DNA from: CAG-791 sp963655255
GTDB taxonomy: Bacteria > Bacillota > Clostridia > Lachnospirales > Lachnospiraceae
Length of the DNA stretch: 64,000 nt
Direction: 5' to 3'
Assembly: GCA_963655255.1 (NCBI GenBank)
Contig: CAVKEB010000006.1
Span: forward strand, 1 to 64,000
Part shown: positions 15,332-24,089 of the stretch, piece after piece
Numbering within the stretch: position 1 is the first letter of the stretch
How the letters are laid out: every line of letters begins with the position of its first letter
Notes under the pieces: model-generated
The model's database searches: none
Seen by the model: only the letters and a program-made list of their open reading frames with translations
What the model was told of the DNA's origin: nothing
Made by a program: the position numbers and the translations under genes

Positions 15332-15855
15332 ACAGAGTGGTATTGATGGGAAGACTGACCAGGGATCCGGAAGTACGGCAGACACAGGCCGCGGAACCGG
15401 TGACGATTGCGAGGTACACGCTGGCCGTGGACCGAAGACGCGGGAAAGGCGAGGAACAGTCTGCAGACTTTATTTCCTGCGTTGCATTCGGCAAGGCGGG
15501 CGAATTCGCGGGGAAGTACCTGCACAAGGGGTCCAAGATCTGTATTTCCGGCCGGATTCAGACGGGAAGCTATACCAGACAGGACGGAACCAAGGCTTAC
15601 ACGACAGATGTGGTTGTGGATGGTCAGGAATTTGCAGAGAGTAAAGGCGACAATGGCGCCGGACGGAATGCGATGGATGACCAGATGGCGGCGCAGTACA
15701 GCGGACAGGGAAGCTCACAGGCAGCAGGATCCGGGCCGGGACAGCAGGAAGGCAAACCGGGGCAACAGGACGCTGGCGGATCGTGGCAGCAGGGAGCGTT
15801 GGAAGGCTTCATGAATATCCCGGAAGGCATCGACGAAGAGCTTCCGTTCAACTGA
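15328..15855 (+). CDS. ssb: Single-stranded DNA-binding protein
   Basis: Encodes 175 aa. The OB-fold domain covers residues 1-105, starting MNRVVLMGRLTRDPEVRQT and including ARYTLAVDRR and ISGRIQTGSYTRQDG. A glutamine- and glycine-rich linker leads to the acidic tip DEELPFN, which in SSB proteins recruits replication partners. It coats ssDNA during phage replication, consistent with a rolling-circle or recombination stage. Confidence 0.95.
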   Translation: MNRVVLMGRLTRDPEVRQTQAAEPVTIARYTLAVDRRRGKGEEQSADFISCVAFGKAGEFAGKYLHKGSKICISGRIQTGSYTRQDGTKAYTTDVVVDGQEFAESKGDNGAGRNAMDDQMAAQYSGQGSSQAAGSGPGQQEGKPGQQDAGGSWQQGALEGFMNIPEGIDEELPFN

Positions 15856-15875
15856 GAAAAGAATGAAAAAAAGCA

Positions 15876-15902
15876 CCCTGAGAAGATTTCCTCTTCTCAG
15901 GG
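15876..15902 (+). terminator. Hairpin after ssb, possible terminator or attenuator
   Basis: CCCTGAGAAGA and TCTTCTCAGGG form a perfect 11-bp stem with a 5-nt loop, followed by AATTTGTG rather than a T run. It lies between ssb and the next gene and argues for the later start of that gene. Confidence 0.55.
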
Positions 15903-15928
15903 AATTTGTGCGTGATGGGGGACAGGGA

Positions 15929-16108
15929 ATGAATGGAGAAAAGTACAGCGATCCGACTGCGGACCATGCGGTGCACAATGCCATGCGGACGCCGGACCAT
16001 GTGATAAAGGTCATCAACATGATGAAGAGCATCGCGGAGTTTGCAGGATTTGAGGTTGTCGGCCACATACATCTGAAGGACAGAGCATCAGGGAGAGAAT
16101 GGAAGTGA
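15929..16108 (+). CDS. Small phage protein of unknown function, 59 aa
   Basis: MNGEKYSDPTADHAVHNAMR is a common beginning for small clostridial phage proteins. An in-frame ATG at 15863 would make an 81-aa product, but it reads through the preceding hairpin, so 15929 is preferred. Its end overlaps the next gene by 10 bp. Confidence 0.6.
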   Translation: MNGEKYSDPTADHAVHNAMRTPDHVIKVINMMKSIAEFAGFEVVGHIHLKDRASGREWK

Positions 16109-16509
16109 GAAACAGAGTTTTGAGCGAGAAAAGTGAATTCTACCTGCCGAAAGAGGAATTTCTGACGGTGCTGCACTTTGCTCTTCAATATCCGAGCTGG
16201 GTGCAGGAGCTTCGCACGGAACCGGACACCAGCAAGGCCATTACCTACGACGGGGAGAAAGTACAGACTTCCGGAGGCTATGATGCCGCGGCGGAAACGG
16301 CGATGCGCCGGTACACACTGGAGAAGAAAAAGAAACTGGTGGAAGACACGGCGCGGGAGGCTGCGCCGGAGATCTATGAATATCTGCTTCTTGGTGTTGC
16401 GTATGGCTGGACCTTCTGGCAGTTGCAGGCAAAGGGGATGCCGTGTAGAAGTACGATGTACTACGAAAGACGGCGAAAATTCTACTGGTTTTTAGCACAG
16501 AAAATTTAA
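16099..16509 (+). CDS. RinA/ArpU-like late transcription regulator (probable)
   Basis: Encodes 136 aa. The central AAAETAMRRYTLEKKKKLVE, and the end SRSTMYYERRRKFYWFLAQK, resemble the RinA/ArpU class of phage regulators. These act at the end of the early region and switch on packaging and morphogenesis genes. Its position at the end of the early operon, just before the terminase side, agrees. No sigma-factor or helix-turn-helix motif is clear enough for certainty. Confidence 0.55.
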   Translation: MEVRNRVLSEKSEFYLPKEEFLTVLHFALQYPSWVQELRTEPDTSKAITYDGEKVQTSGGYDAAAETAMRRYTLEKKKKLVEDTAREAAPEIYEYLLLGVAYGWTFWQLQAKGMPCRSTMYYERRRKFYWFLAQKI

Positions 16510-16536
16510 GGTGGAGAGAAAAACGTAGCTTTATTA

Positions 16537-16565
16537 TTGACATATATACACAATGTGTATATAAT
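16537..16565 (+). promoter_or_regulatory. Consensus promoter with embedded palindromic operator
   Basis: TTGACA (16537-16542), 17 nt, TATAAT (16560-16565): a perfect sigma-A promoter. The spacer and -10 box form a 21-bp palindrome, TATATACACA-A-TGTGTATATA (16543-16563), so a symmetric repressor would shut it off. It drives the small-peptide cassette at 16602. Confidence 0.85.
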
Positions 16566-16601
16566 AGAATTATCCCAAAGGAAAGGAGGTGAGAGGATGA
16601 G

Positions 16602-16706
16602 ATGAAGAAAAGAACAAGAAAGGACTTTGATTCAGTGGCGAAGCTCCTCGCAAGCATCGCAGCCGTTATCGTAGCGATAGCGGAACTGATCAAAGCCCTT
16701 ACTTAA
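16602..16706 (+). CDS. Small basic-hydrophobic peptide, 34 aa (cassette 1)
   Basis: The basic start MKKRTRKDFD is followed by an alanine-, valine- and isoleucine-rich helix ending IAELIKALT. A similar peptide at 39116 ends AIELVKALK. AAAGGAGGTG lies upstream, but the best-spaced ATG (16597) opens only a two-codon frame, ATG-AGA-TGA, whose stop overlaps this start. A GC hairpin follows the stop. The layout resembles type I toxins or small membrane-active regulatory peptides. No family is certain. Confidence 0.6.
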   Translation: MKKRTRKDFDSVAKLLASIAAVIVAIAELIKALT

Positions 16707-16711
16707 GACAA

Positions 16712-16731
16712 GGCGGGGAGCAAAGCTCCCT
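16712..16731 (+). terminator. Hairpin after small peptide 1
   Basis: GCGGGGAGC/GCTCCCTGC with loop AAA. Only a loose T-rich stretch follows. The equivalent hairpin after the peptide at 39116 is GGGGGC-GAAA-GCCCC. Confidence 0.5.
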
Positions 16732-16761
16732 GCTGATTTCATTATATCTCATCCCAAAGAA

Positions 16762-16920
16762 ATGAAAAAGAAAAACAGATGGATTGTAGAACTGGCGGCA
16801 GTGTTCGTTCTTTTCTATGTGACAGACAGGAGTGTGCCAGCAGCAATTTTGTTACTGGCAACAGGCACGATTACTGCGATAGAAGCGATCTTTGAGCTGC
16901 TGAGGAGGCATAGAAGATGA
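16762..16920 (+). CDS. Small membrane protein, 52 aa (cassette 1)
   Basis: MKKKNRWIVELAAVFVLFYV contains the first hydrophobic segment; a second covers AAILLLATGTITAIEAIFEL, followed by the basic end LRRHRR. The stop overlaps the next ATG as ATGA, which supports translation. The ribosome site is weak. Possibly part of the peptide cassette. Confidence 0.5.
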   Translation: MKKKNRWIVELAAVFVLFYVTDRSVPAAILLLATGTITAIEAIFELLRRHRR

Positions 16921-17126
16921 CAATCAAAGAAGCCAGAGAAGAAAAGGGGCTGAGCAGGAAGGAAGTATGCGATTGGTTGAAGATCCCATACAGGACATTG
17001 CAGAGTTGGGAGCTTGGGGACCGCGAGTGTCCGGAGTGGGCAGAGACACTTATTGTAGAAAAAATATTACAGTCTGAAAGAAAAAATGAAAGTGCGGCAC
17101 TCAGGGGACAAGAAACCGTGTTATGA
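16917..17126 (+). CDS. Small helix-turn-helix protein, 69 aa
   Basis: TIKEAREEKGLSRKEVCDWL, continuing KIPYRTLQSWELG, is an XRE-like helix-turn-helix. It overlaps the small membrane protein by four bases. It could regulate the consensus promoter at 16537 with its palindromic operator; this is inferred from position. Confidence 0.65.
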   Translation: MTIKEAREEKGLSRKEVCDWLKIPYRTLQSWELGDRECPEWAETLIVEKILQSERKNESAALRGQETVL

Positions 17127-17151
17127 TGGTAAAAAGCGAAAGGACGGAGAG

Positions 17152-17346
17152 ATGAAAAAGAGTATTAAGGCGCTCATTGAATGCGTTTTCTGGTTTTCAT
17201 TGCTGATTGCCCTTATCGTGGGATCTGATATTGTCCGGGTAATGGTCATTGTATTTGCCTGTATATACTTCGGTTTCGTGGCCTATGTGTGGATTACAAC
17301 GAAGTGTGTCAGCGGGCTGGTTGATCTTATCCGGAAGTTCCTCTGA
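17152..17346 (+). CDS. Two-segment membrane protein, 64 aa
   Basis: Starts MKKSIKALIECVFWFSLLIA after AAGGACGGAGAG. Two membrane helices (about 8-28 and 30-50) and the end VSGLVDLIRKFL are visible. Function unknown. A terminator follows. Confidence 0.6.
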   Translation: MKKSIKALIECVFWFSLLIALIVGSDIVRVMVIVFACIYFGFVAYVWITTKCVSGLVDLIRKFL

Positions 17347-17371
17347 ACATATGATATGACTGATGATTGAG

Positions 17372-17397
17372 AACCGCGGCGGAAGCCGCGGTTTTAT
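17372..17397 (+). terminator. Rho-independent terminator
   Basis: AACCGCGGC/GCCGCGGTT, a perfect 9-bp stem with loop GGAA, followed by TTATT. It separates the early and small-gene region from the packaging genes. Confidence 0.85.
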
Positions 17398-17403
17398 TAT
17401 GCC

Positions 17404-17712
17404 TTGAAAACAGACGATAGATTTTACAAGAGCAAAGCCTGGAAGCACAAGCGGGATGCGATTCTGCGGCGTGACGGCTATGCGGATCAGATTGCGAGAA
17501 GATACGGGAAGCAGAGGGAGGCGACGATCGTCCATCACATCTTTCCGTTTGAAGATTATCCGGAGTATGCCTTGAAGGACTGGAACCTTATCAGCGTGAG
17601 CCTGGCAAGCCACAATAAGCTGCACAATCCGGATGGAACATTGAGCAGGGAAGGGGAAGATCTTCTGCAGCGGACCAAGAGAAAAGCGCAGAACAGTGGA
17701 TGGATTCCGTGA
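17404..17712 (+). CDS. Phage HNH endonuclease
   Basis: Encodes 102 aa, read from TTG 17404 as no ATG fits. FYKSKAWKHKRDAILRRDGY is the usual opening of phage HNH proteins next to terminase. The catalytic part is VHHIFPFEDYPEYAL with WNLISVSLASHNKLHN. In HK97-like phages this protein works with the terminase in DNA cutting at cos. Several cysteines that often bind zinc in this family are replaced (DGYADQI). There is no clear ribosome site, but it sits right after a terminator. Confidence 0.85.
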   Translation: MKTDDRFYKSKAWKHKRDAILRRDGYADQIARRYGKQREATIVHHIFPFEDYPEYALKDWNLISVSLASHNKLHNPDGTLSREGEDLLQRTKRKAQNSGWIP

Positions 17713-17809
17713 GGATCCCCCCGCCTGACGGCGTGCTTTCTGGCCGGAAGGCGATGGGCTGGGTAACCTTTTCCCTCCCCGGAGAATTTTCCGGAGATTT
17801 TTTTTCAGG
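17713..17809. other. Possible cos region between HNH and TerS
   Basis: The stretch begins GGATCCCCCCGCCTGACGGC, GC-rich with a C6 run, and ends with a small hairpin CCGGA/TCCGG and eight T. Cos sites of HNH-encoding HK97-type phages commonly lie in this interval. No direct proof. Confidence 0.25.
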
Positions 17810-18169
17810 ATGAAAAAGGGCGCATGGAAGAAAAAAACAATCGAACAGATGAAAGGTGTCGGGACTTATCGTGAAGAGTTTCTTCCTACAGTAGAAGACC
17901 TCGCGGAGCTGCTGGAATACCGCGATGATCTTCTTTCCCAGTACAAGAAAGAGGGCAGGCAAAAATATGTCGAAAAGATCAAAACAGGGGGCATAAAAGA
18001 TATTGTTTTGAACCCTTTATTGACAGAATGGAAGGATGCGGACCGCCGGATTCTGGAATATCGGCGCGAGTTGGGATTGACGGCAGCAGGATTGAAAAAG
18101 ATCAATGAGAAGGCGATGAAACCGGTGAAGCGCTCATCTCTTGCGGAGGCAATGAATGGCATCAACTAA
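17810..18169 (+). CDS. terS: Terminase small subunit (P27-like)
   Basis: Encodes 119 aa, basic at the start (MKKGAWKKKTIEQMKGVGTY) and helical through ELLEYRDDLLSQYKKEGR, ending with LGLTAAGLKKINEK, the tail pattern of P27-family small terminases. It recognises the packaging site and loads the large subunit. Overlaps terL by 14 bp. Confidence 0.85.
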   Translation: MKKGAWKKKTIEQMKGVGTYREEFLPTVEDLAELLEYRDDLLSQYKKEGRQKYVEKIKTGGIKDIVLNPLLTEWKDADRRILEYRRELGLTAAGLKKINEKAMKPVKRSSLAEAMNGIN

Positions 18170-19907
18170 AAGCTATCGAAAGGATGTCATACAGTATGCA
18201 GAAGATGTGGTGAGCGGGAAGATCCGGGCCGGAGGCAATATCAGGGAATGTAAAAGATTCCTGAATGACTTGAAGCGTGACGATCTGGAAATGAAAACGA
18301 AGGACCCGGATCTTGTGATCAACATCATTCAGAAATTGATTGTTCATAAGCAGGGCGAAGACATGGAAGGGCATCCGCTTCTCAACACTCCGCTGATGCT
18401 GCAGCCCTGGCAGAAGTTCATTGTTTACAATCTGGTTGGATGGTACTGGAGGGGAACGAACCGGAGAAGAACAACGGAAGCGTTTATCTTCGTTCCCAGA
18501 AAGAATGGAAAAACCATGTTTGTGGCGGCGCTGGCGTTCGGCCTTGGCATCCTGGAACGACGGAGCGGTTCACAGGTGTACATTTCGGCCGCGGCATTGA
18601 AGCAGACGCTGGAAGCCTTTGACGATATTCTTTATACGATCCGGTACCGGGGAATTGACCAGGAAGAAACCTGCACGGTCCACGACAACAACATGGGGCA
18701 TGACATCTCCATTACGTTCCCGGATGAAAACGGCCTGCCGGACGGATCCATCCGGATTGATGCGATGGCAGCAAACCCGGATGCGCAGGATTCTTTTAAC
18801 TGCAACATTGCGATCTGTGATGAAATCCATGCCTTCAAAAAGGCTGCACAGTACAACCGGTTCAAGGAAGCCCAGAAGGCATATACCAATAAGCTGACGA
18901 TCGGCATCACAACAGCAGGGGATAACGTGAATTCGTTCGGATATCAGCGCCTCCAGTATGCGGAGAAGATTCTGGACGGCCTTGTGACCGATGATTCCAC
19001 GTTCTGTTTTGTATCTCATGCGGATCAGGACGATAAAGGCAATGTGGATTATATGAATCCGGAGCAGCATGAGAAGGCCAATCCATCCTATGGTGTGACG
19101 ATCCGGCCGCACGACATGATGGATGATGCCAATCAGGCAATGAATGACCCGCAGCAGCGAAAGGATTTTCTCAGCCGGTCGCTGAATATTTACACCAGCG
19201 CGATGCGGGCATGGTTCGATATTGATGAGTTCAAGGCCAGCGATAAAAAATACAACTGGACGATGGAAGAGCTGGCAGGACTGCCGATCCGGTGGTATGG
19301 TGGCGCGGACCTGTCACGAATGTATGACCTTACGGCAGCGGTCCTGTATGGGCACTATGACAAGGCGGATGTGGATATCGTAATCAGTCACGCATTCTTC
19401 CCAATCGTCATGGCGGCGAGAAAAGCGGAAGAGGATAACATTCCGCTGTTCGGCTGGGCGGATGACGGCCTTCTGACGATGTGCAACAGTCCGACGGTGA
19501 ACGAGTCGGATGTAGTGAACTGGTTCATTGCGATGAAAAAGAAAGGCTTCCGTATTGCGCAGGTAGGGCATGACCGTAAATTTGCCAGGGAATTCTTCGT
19601 GCAGATGAAGGCGGCGCACTTCAACATCGTGGATCAGCCGCAGTATTTTTACGTGAAATCGGAGGGCTTCCGCCATATCGAGAAGGCGGCGAAGGACGGA
19701 AGGCTGTATTACCTCCATTCGGAGGCTTATGAATATTGTGTGTCGAATGTACATGCCATTGAGAAGACAGATGACATGGTACAGTTCGACAAGATCAACG
19801 CGAAGCAGAGGATCGACTTGTTCGATGCCTCTGTTTTTGCTTGCGTCAGAATGCTGGCGAACATGGAAAAATCGAGCAAGGCAAAAGAGTGGTGGGGTGA
19901 TGAATGA
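18156..19907 (+). CDS. terL: Terminase large subunit
   Basis: Encodes 583 aa. The ATPase Walker A is FVPRKNGKT (about residue 110) and Walker B is IAICDEIHAF. The conserved LQPWQKFIVYNLVGW and the nuclease-domain region with YGGADLSRMYDLTA are typical of the HK97-type TerL family. It pumps DNA into the prohead and makes the terminal cut. It overlaps TerS upstream and the portal gene downstream by four bases. Confidence 0.95.
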   Translation: MASTKSYRKDVIQYAEDVVSGKIRAGGNIRECKRFLNDLKRDDLEMKTKDPDLVINIIQKLIVHKQGEDMEGHPLLNTPLMLQPWQKFIVYNLVGWYWRGTNRRRTTEAFIFVPRKNGKTMFVAALAFGLGILERRSGSQVYISAAALKQTLEAFDDILYTIRYRGIDQEETCTVHDNNMGHDISITFPDENGLPDGSIRIDAMAANPDAQDSFNCNIAICDEIHAFKKAAQYNRFKEAQKAYTNKLTIGITTAGDNVNSFGYQRLQYAEKILDGLVTDDSTFCFVSHADQDDKGNVDYMNPEQHEKANPSYGVTIRPHDMMDDANQAMNDPQQRKDFLSRSLNIYTSAMRAWFDIDEFKASDKKYNWTMEELAGLPIRWYGGADLSRMYDLTAAVLYGHYDKADVDIVISHAFFPIVMAARKAEEDNIPLFGWADDGLLTMCNSPTVNESDVVNWFIAMKKKGFRIAQVGHDRKFAREFFVQMKAAHFNIVDQPQYFYVKSEGFRHIEKAAKDGRLYYLHSEAYEYCVSNVHAIEKTDDMVQFDKINAKQRIDLFDASVFACVRMLANMEKSSKAKEWWGDE

Positions 19908-21100
19908 GCAGAAAGAGACACAGGAACATCAGAGCGAGCGATGAAGCCAAAAAGAAAACATCTGCGGCGTTTCTGACGACAGCGGAGGCGTGGGACACAC
20001 TTTGTGTGACCGGATACACTCCGCTCGATCGGGTACCGGCGATTGTGTCCGGATATCGGAGAATCGCGGAACTGATCGGCTCCATTACCATTCACCTGAT
20101 GGAGAACACAGAAAACGGAGACAAGAGAATTATCAATGAGCTGTCCAGGAAGATTGACATCAATCCGTGCAGGAGAATGAGCCGGTCAACCTGGATGGAA
20201 TTTATCATCATGACGCTGCTTCTCTATGGAAAGGGCAATGCGGTTGTAAAGGTGAAAACCTCCAGAGGAATTCTGGACGATCTGCAGCCGATCCCGGCAG
20301 AGAGATTTCAACTCCTGCCGGATGCCACCGGATATGACTATACGGTTCGGATTGACGGACAGCTGTTCAGTCCGGATGATGTGCTTCACTTTACCTACAA
20401 TCCGGACAAAAACTATCCGTGGAAGGGCGCAGGGGTAACGACAACGCTGAAAGGTCTTGCCGAAAACCTGACACAGGCAGCGGCGACGGAAAAGGGTTTC
20501 ATGGCGTCGAAGTGGAAGCCTTCCCTGATCGTGAAGGTGGACGCACTGACAGACGAATTTTCTTCGAAAGAGGGAAGAGAGAAGCTGCTGAATTCCTATA
20601 TCAGCGCGGGGGATGCCGGAGAGCCGTGGATGATTCCGGCGGATGCGATTGATGTGACAGAGGTCAGGCCGCTTTCCCTTTCGGATATCGCACTGAATGA
20701 TTCCGTAGAACTGGATACCAGGAAGGTGGCTGCACTGATCGGGGTTCCGTCGTTTCTTCTCGGAGTGGGGACCTTTAATCAGCAGGAGTGGAATAACTTT
20801 GTTCAGATGAAAATCCGACCGATTACGGTCATGATGCAGCAGGAGCTGACAAGAAAGCTGATTCTGTCACCGAAATGGTATCTGCGGTTCAACGTGCTGA
20901 GTCTGATGGACTACGATCTGAGCACACTGGCAAGTGTATTCACAACGCTGCAGGATCGAGGAGATGTCAGCGGGAATGAGGTTCGTGACCGGATCGGGCT
21001 GAGCCCGGTGGATGGGCTGGACGAATTCAAAGTTTTGGAGAACTACATTCCATGGGATATGAGCGGACTGCAGAAGAAACTGATTCAGGGAGAAAAATAA
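19904..21100 (+). CDS. HK97-family portal protein
   Basis: Encodes 398 aa. DRVPAIVSGYRRIAELIGS and MEFIIMTLLLYGKGNAVVKV are signature stretches of HK97 portals, as is the PWKGAGVTTTLKGLAENL segment. Twelve copies form the channel at the capsid vertex for DNA entry and exit. Its stop overlaps the protease start by one base. Confidence 0.95.
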   Translation: MSRKRHRNIRASDEAKKKTSAAFLTTAEAWDTLCVTGYTPLDRVPAIVSGYRRIAELIGSITIHLMENTENGDKRIINELSRKIDINPCRRMSRSTWMEFIIMTLLLYGKGNAVVKVKTSRGILDDLQPIPAERFQLLPDATGYDYTVRIDGQLFSPDDVLHFTYNPDKNYPWKGAGVTTTLKGLAENLTQAAATEKGFMASKWKPSLIVKVDALTDEFSSKEGREKLLNSYISAGDAGEPWMIPADAIDVTEVRPLSLSDIALNDSVELDTRKVAALIGVPSFLLGVGTFNQQEWNNFVQMKIRPITVMMQQELTRKLILSPKWYLRFNVLSLMDYDLSTLASVFTTLQDRGDVSGNEVRDRIGLSPVDGLDEFKVLENYIPWDMSGLQKKLIQGEK

Positions 21101-21696
21101 TGGGAAGAACAGAAAGGCAGATGCGGACCATCGCATCACAGTTCAAGGTGAGGGAAGACGAAAACGGAACGGAGCCGAGAATTGAAGGCTATTTTGCCGT
21201 TTTCGATGGAACATATGACATTGCGCCAGGTATGAGCGAGAGCATTGACGCCCACGCATTTGATAATGCGCTCAGCGGAGATGTGCGCGCTCTGATTGAC
21301 CATGAAACGAGACTGGTTCTGGGGCGGACCGTTGCCAGAACATTGGAGCTGAAAGCAGACGCTCACGGATTATGGGGATCCATCCGGATCAATCCGAACG
21401 ATCAGGATGCAATGAACCTCTATGCGAGAGTCAAACGCGGCGATGTTTCACAGTGCTCGTTTGGATTTGACATACTCGATGAGGAAACCGATTTCCGGGA
21501 CGACGGGTCAATTCATTGGACAATCAGGGACGTGAAGCTTTACGAGGTGAGTGTCTGTACCTTCCCGGCGTATGACACAACGGCGGTCGCTGCCAGATCC
21601 GCGGAGCGCGATACGCTGAGAAAACGTAAACTCCAGGCATGGAAGGAAACCATGCGGGAAAAGCATGAATTTTTGAAGGAGGAACAGAATGCTTAA
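21100..21696 (+). CDS. HK97-family prohead protease
   Basis: Encodes 198 aa from ATG 21100. The motifs EGYFAVFDGTYD, ALIDHETRLVLGRT (catalytic His) and KRGDVSQCSFGFDI (catalytic Ser) mark the U35 maturation protease. KLYEVSVCTFPAYDTTAVAAR is also conserved. It cleaves the capsid delta domain during maturation. Overlaps the capsid gene by eight bases. Confidence 0.95.
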   Translation: MGRTERQMRTIASQFKVREDENGTEPRIEGYFAVFDGTYDIAPGMSESIDAHAFDNALSGDVRALIDHETRLVLGRTVARTLELKADAHGLWGSIRINPNDQDAMNLYARVKRGDVSQCSFGFDILDEETDFRDDGSIHWTIRDVKLYEVSVCTFPAYDTTAVAARSAERDTLRKRKLQAWKETMREKHEFLKEEQNA

Positions 21697-23083
21697 AGCT
21701 TTGATTCTCAGAAAAAGAATTGATGACATGAAGAAGCAGCTGGCGGAGCTGCGTGGGAAGGATGCGGACTTCAAAAAACGTGAGGAAGAGCTTTCCCAGG
21801 CGTTTGGAGAAGTCACGGAAGAGACCCCGGAAGAGGACAAGAAGAGCATTGAGGACCAGATGACGCAGTACGATGCGGATAAGCAGGCCCACGAGAAGGA
21901 AAAGACAGATCTGGAGCAGTCCATTCAGGACACAGAGAAGGAACTGGAGGACATTGAGAAGGCGCAGAAGGACAAGGAGCCGGAAACTGGCCGCGAAGGA
22001 ACGGCCCCGGAGAATGTAAGAGGAGGATATGCAGCGATGAAGACCAGAGCATTCAGAAAGATGACCGCAGAACAGAGATCTGCATTTGTTGGGAGGGAGG
22101 ATGTCCGGAAATTTCTTGATACCGTGCGGGCGATTGGAAGCGGATCCCAGCAGAGAGCGGTGACGGGATCGGACCTTCTGATTCCCGAGATCGTACTGGG
22201 ATTGATCAAGGATAATGTGGAGGACTATTCCAAGCTGTACGGTCACGTCAATGTGCGTCCGGTTGCCGGAACGGCACGCCAGAACATCATGGGAATGATT
22301 CCGGAAGCAATCTGGACGGAAGCCTGCGCAAGTCTGAATGAGATTGACCTGTCGTTTACGGCTGAGGAGGTAGACGGTTATAAGGTTGGCGCTTTCATTG
22401 CGATCTGCAATGCAACGCTGCACGATTCGGACATCAACCTCGCCGATGAGACGATCAGCGCGATCGGCAAGGCAATCGGATTCGCCCTGGACAAGGCGAT
22501 TCTGTACGGCACCGGGAAGAAGATGCCGGCCGGCATCATGACAGCGCTGGAAGGAGACATCAATCTCAAGGCCACGAACATCATCTCTATTCCCACGGCG
22601 AAGACGGACAAGGAGCTTTACAAAGAGCTGGTGCTGAAGACTGCCGTCGCGGACAGCAAGTATTCCACCGGTGCAAAGTTCTGGGCGATGAATGATAAGA
22701 CCAAGGCGAAGCTGGTGGCAGCAGGACTGTCCATCAATGCGGCGGGCGCAATCGTGTCCGGGCAGGGGAACACACTGCCGGTTGTCGGCGGAGAGATCGA
22801 GACGCTTTACTGGATGCCGGACAACATCATCATCGGAGGCTACGGCGATCTGTATCTGCTGGCAGAGCGTGAGGGAACCACCCTTGCCACTTCGGAACAT
22901 GTGCGCTTCCTGCAGGATGAGACGGTGTTCAAGGGAGAGGCAAGGTATGACGGAAAGCCGGTGATCAAAGGAGGCTTCGTGGCAATCGGCATCAACGATG
23001 CAACGCCTTCGAAGGACGATGTAACGTTCACGGAAGACAAGGCGAACAAGAAGAATGCGACGAACACGGAGAAGGCAGGCTGA
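21689..23083 (+). CDS. HK97-family major capsid protein
   Basis: Encodes 464 aa. The first 110 or so residues form a coiled-coil delta domain rich in lysine and glutamate (IDDMKKQLAELRGKDADFKK), acting as scaffold and removed by the protease. The shell domain follows, with SGSQQRAVTGSDLLIPEIVL, the phrase YGTGKKMPAGIMTAL and the end region MPDNIIIGGYGDLYLL. The extra C-terminal tail after FVAIGIND is lysine- and threonine-rich. Confidence 0.95.
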   Translation: MLKALILRKRIDDMKKQLAELRGKDADFKKREEELSQAFGEVTEETPEEDKKSIEDQMTQYDADKQAHEKEKTDLEQSIQDTEKELEDIEKAQKDKEPETGREGTAPENVRGGYAAMKTRAFRKMTAEQRSAFVGREDVRKFLDTVRAIGSGSQQRAVTGSDLLIPEIVLGLIKDNVEDYSKLYGHVNVRPVAGTARQNIMGMIPEAIWTEACASLNEIDLSFTAEEVDGYKVGAFIAICNATLHDSDINLADETISAIGKAIGFALDKAILYGTGKKMPAGIMTALEGDINLKATNIISIPTAKTDKELYKELVLKTAVADSKYSTGAKFWAMNDKTKAKLVAAGLSINAAGAIVSGQGNTLPVVGGEIETLYWMPDNIIIGGYGDLYLLAEREGTTLATSEHVRFLQDETVFKGEARYDGKPVIKGGFVAIGINDATPSKDDVTFTEDKANKKNATNTEKAG

Positions 23084-23101
23084 CGGGAGAAAACGGAGTA
23101 A

Positions 23102-23398
23102 ATGAAGACAGATAATGTATACGAAATGCTCATGGCAGATCTTGGCAAGCTGAATCCGCCGGAAGCTACGGTGAAGTATCTGAAACAGCTGATTGAAGCG
23201 GCTGTTGTGGAAATTGAGAGAATGGGGATCATTCTGGAGCCGGATGAGACAGGAGGATCGTATGCAGCAGCGGACGCTCAGACCATCGAGATGTACGCTG
23301 CATATCTGTATCGGAGAAGGGCGGATGCAGATAACGGGATGCCCAGAATGCTGGATTTCCGTCTGAAGAACCGGCTGATGTCTCAGAAGGGAAGGTAG
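23102..23398 (+). CDS. Head-tail connector protein (HK97 gp6-like)
   Basis: Encodes 98 aa, helical, with VKYLKQLIEAAVVEIERMGI and AQTIEMYAAYLYRRRA, the usual pattern of gp6-like adaptor proteins that sit under the portal. Position straight after the capsid gene agrees. GGAGTAA precedes the ATG. Confidence 0.8.
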   Translation: MKTDNVYEMLMADLGKLNPPEATVKYLKQLIEAAVVEIERMGIILEPDETGGSYAAADAQTIEMYAAYLYRRRADADNGMPRMLDFRLKNRLMSQKGR

Positions 23399-23401
23399 CA
23401 A

Positions 23402-23791
23402 ATGCGTCTGGATGATGGAGTTGTCAAAATCTGCGAACTTGAGAATACGGCGGATCCGGGCTTTATGCCGAAAAGAAGGCTGAACGTGAAGACGGAGCAG
23501 TATTTTGAGGAGCGAGGAATCAGCCAGAACAGGCAGTACCTTGCCAAGGGAGTCAGTGAGCAGGTCGATATGGTGATCCGGATCTGGGATGATGGAACCC
23601 GGCCCGGAATCGGCATGTATGCGGTTCTGACCAACTATGAAGGACAGGAAAACACCGGAGGAGATCAGTTCCGGATTGATAATGTGCAGCCTCTCATGAA
23701 TGATGAGGGGCTGCGCGTTTTTGATCTGACACTTTCAAGGATGGAGGACAGATATGATGTCGATGCAGGACAACCTGAGACAGATCGGTGA
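23402..23791 (+). CDS. Head closure/head-tail joining protein
   Basis: Encodes 129 aa, mainly beta. It begins MRLDDGVVKICELENTADPG and has YFEERGISQNRQYLAKGVSE, a pattern seen in small head-completion proteins of clostridial siphophages. It overlaps the next gene by 38 bp. Assigned mostly by position. Confidence 0.65.
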   Translation: MRLDDGVVKICELENTADPGFMPKRRLNVKTEQYFEERGISQNRQYLAKGVSEQVDMVIRIWDDGTRPGIGMYAVLTNYEGQENTGGDQFRIDNVQPLMNDEGLRVFDLTLSRMEDRYDVDAGQPETDR

Positions 23792-24089
23792 GCACCTGGC
23801 CGGGATATCGGAGAATTGTTATCACTACTGGAGAGAAGAGAAGAAGTTTCCGTGCATTATCTGGCAGGAGAATGCAGAAGACGTGGACTTGAAGGCGGAT
23901 AACAGGAAAGCGCAGCAGAAGATTTCCGGGACGATTGATTATTTCACCGGGAAGGAGTTTGATCCGGTTGCAGATGAGATCCAGAAGCTTCTTGATGGCA
24001 TGGGCGACGTCTCATGGTCGCTGAATTCCGTACAGTACGAGGATCAGATGAACCTGATTCATTATGAATGGCTTTTTGAGGTGTGGTAA
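23754..24089 (+). CDS. Tail completion/terminator-like protein
   Basis: Encodes 111 aa. NCYHYWREEKKFPCIIWQEN and ISGTIDYFTGKEFDPVADEI resemble small tail-terminator proteins that cap the tail tube under the head. Its stop overlaps the next start by one base. Confidence 0.6.
   Translation: MMSMQDNLRQIGEHLAGISENCYHYWREEKKFPCIIWQENAEDVDLKADNRKAQQKISGTIDYFTGKEFDPVADEIQKLLDGMGDVSWSLNSVQYEDQMNLIHYEWLFEVW

Noticed and set aside
21524..23401. A 625-codon frame antisense to protease and capsid genes
   Set aside because: Lies opposite well-identified HK97 genes and has shadow-like composition.
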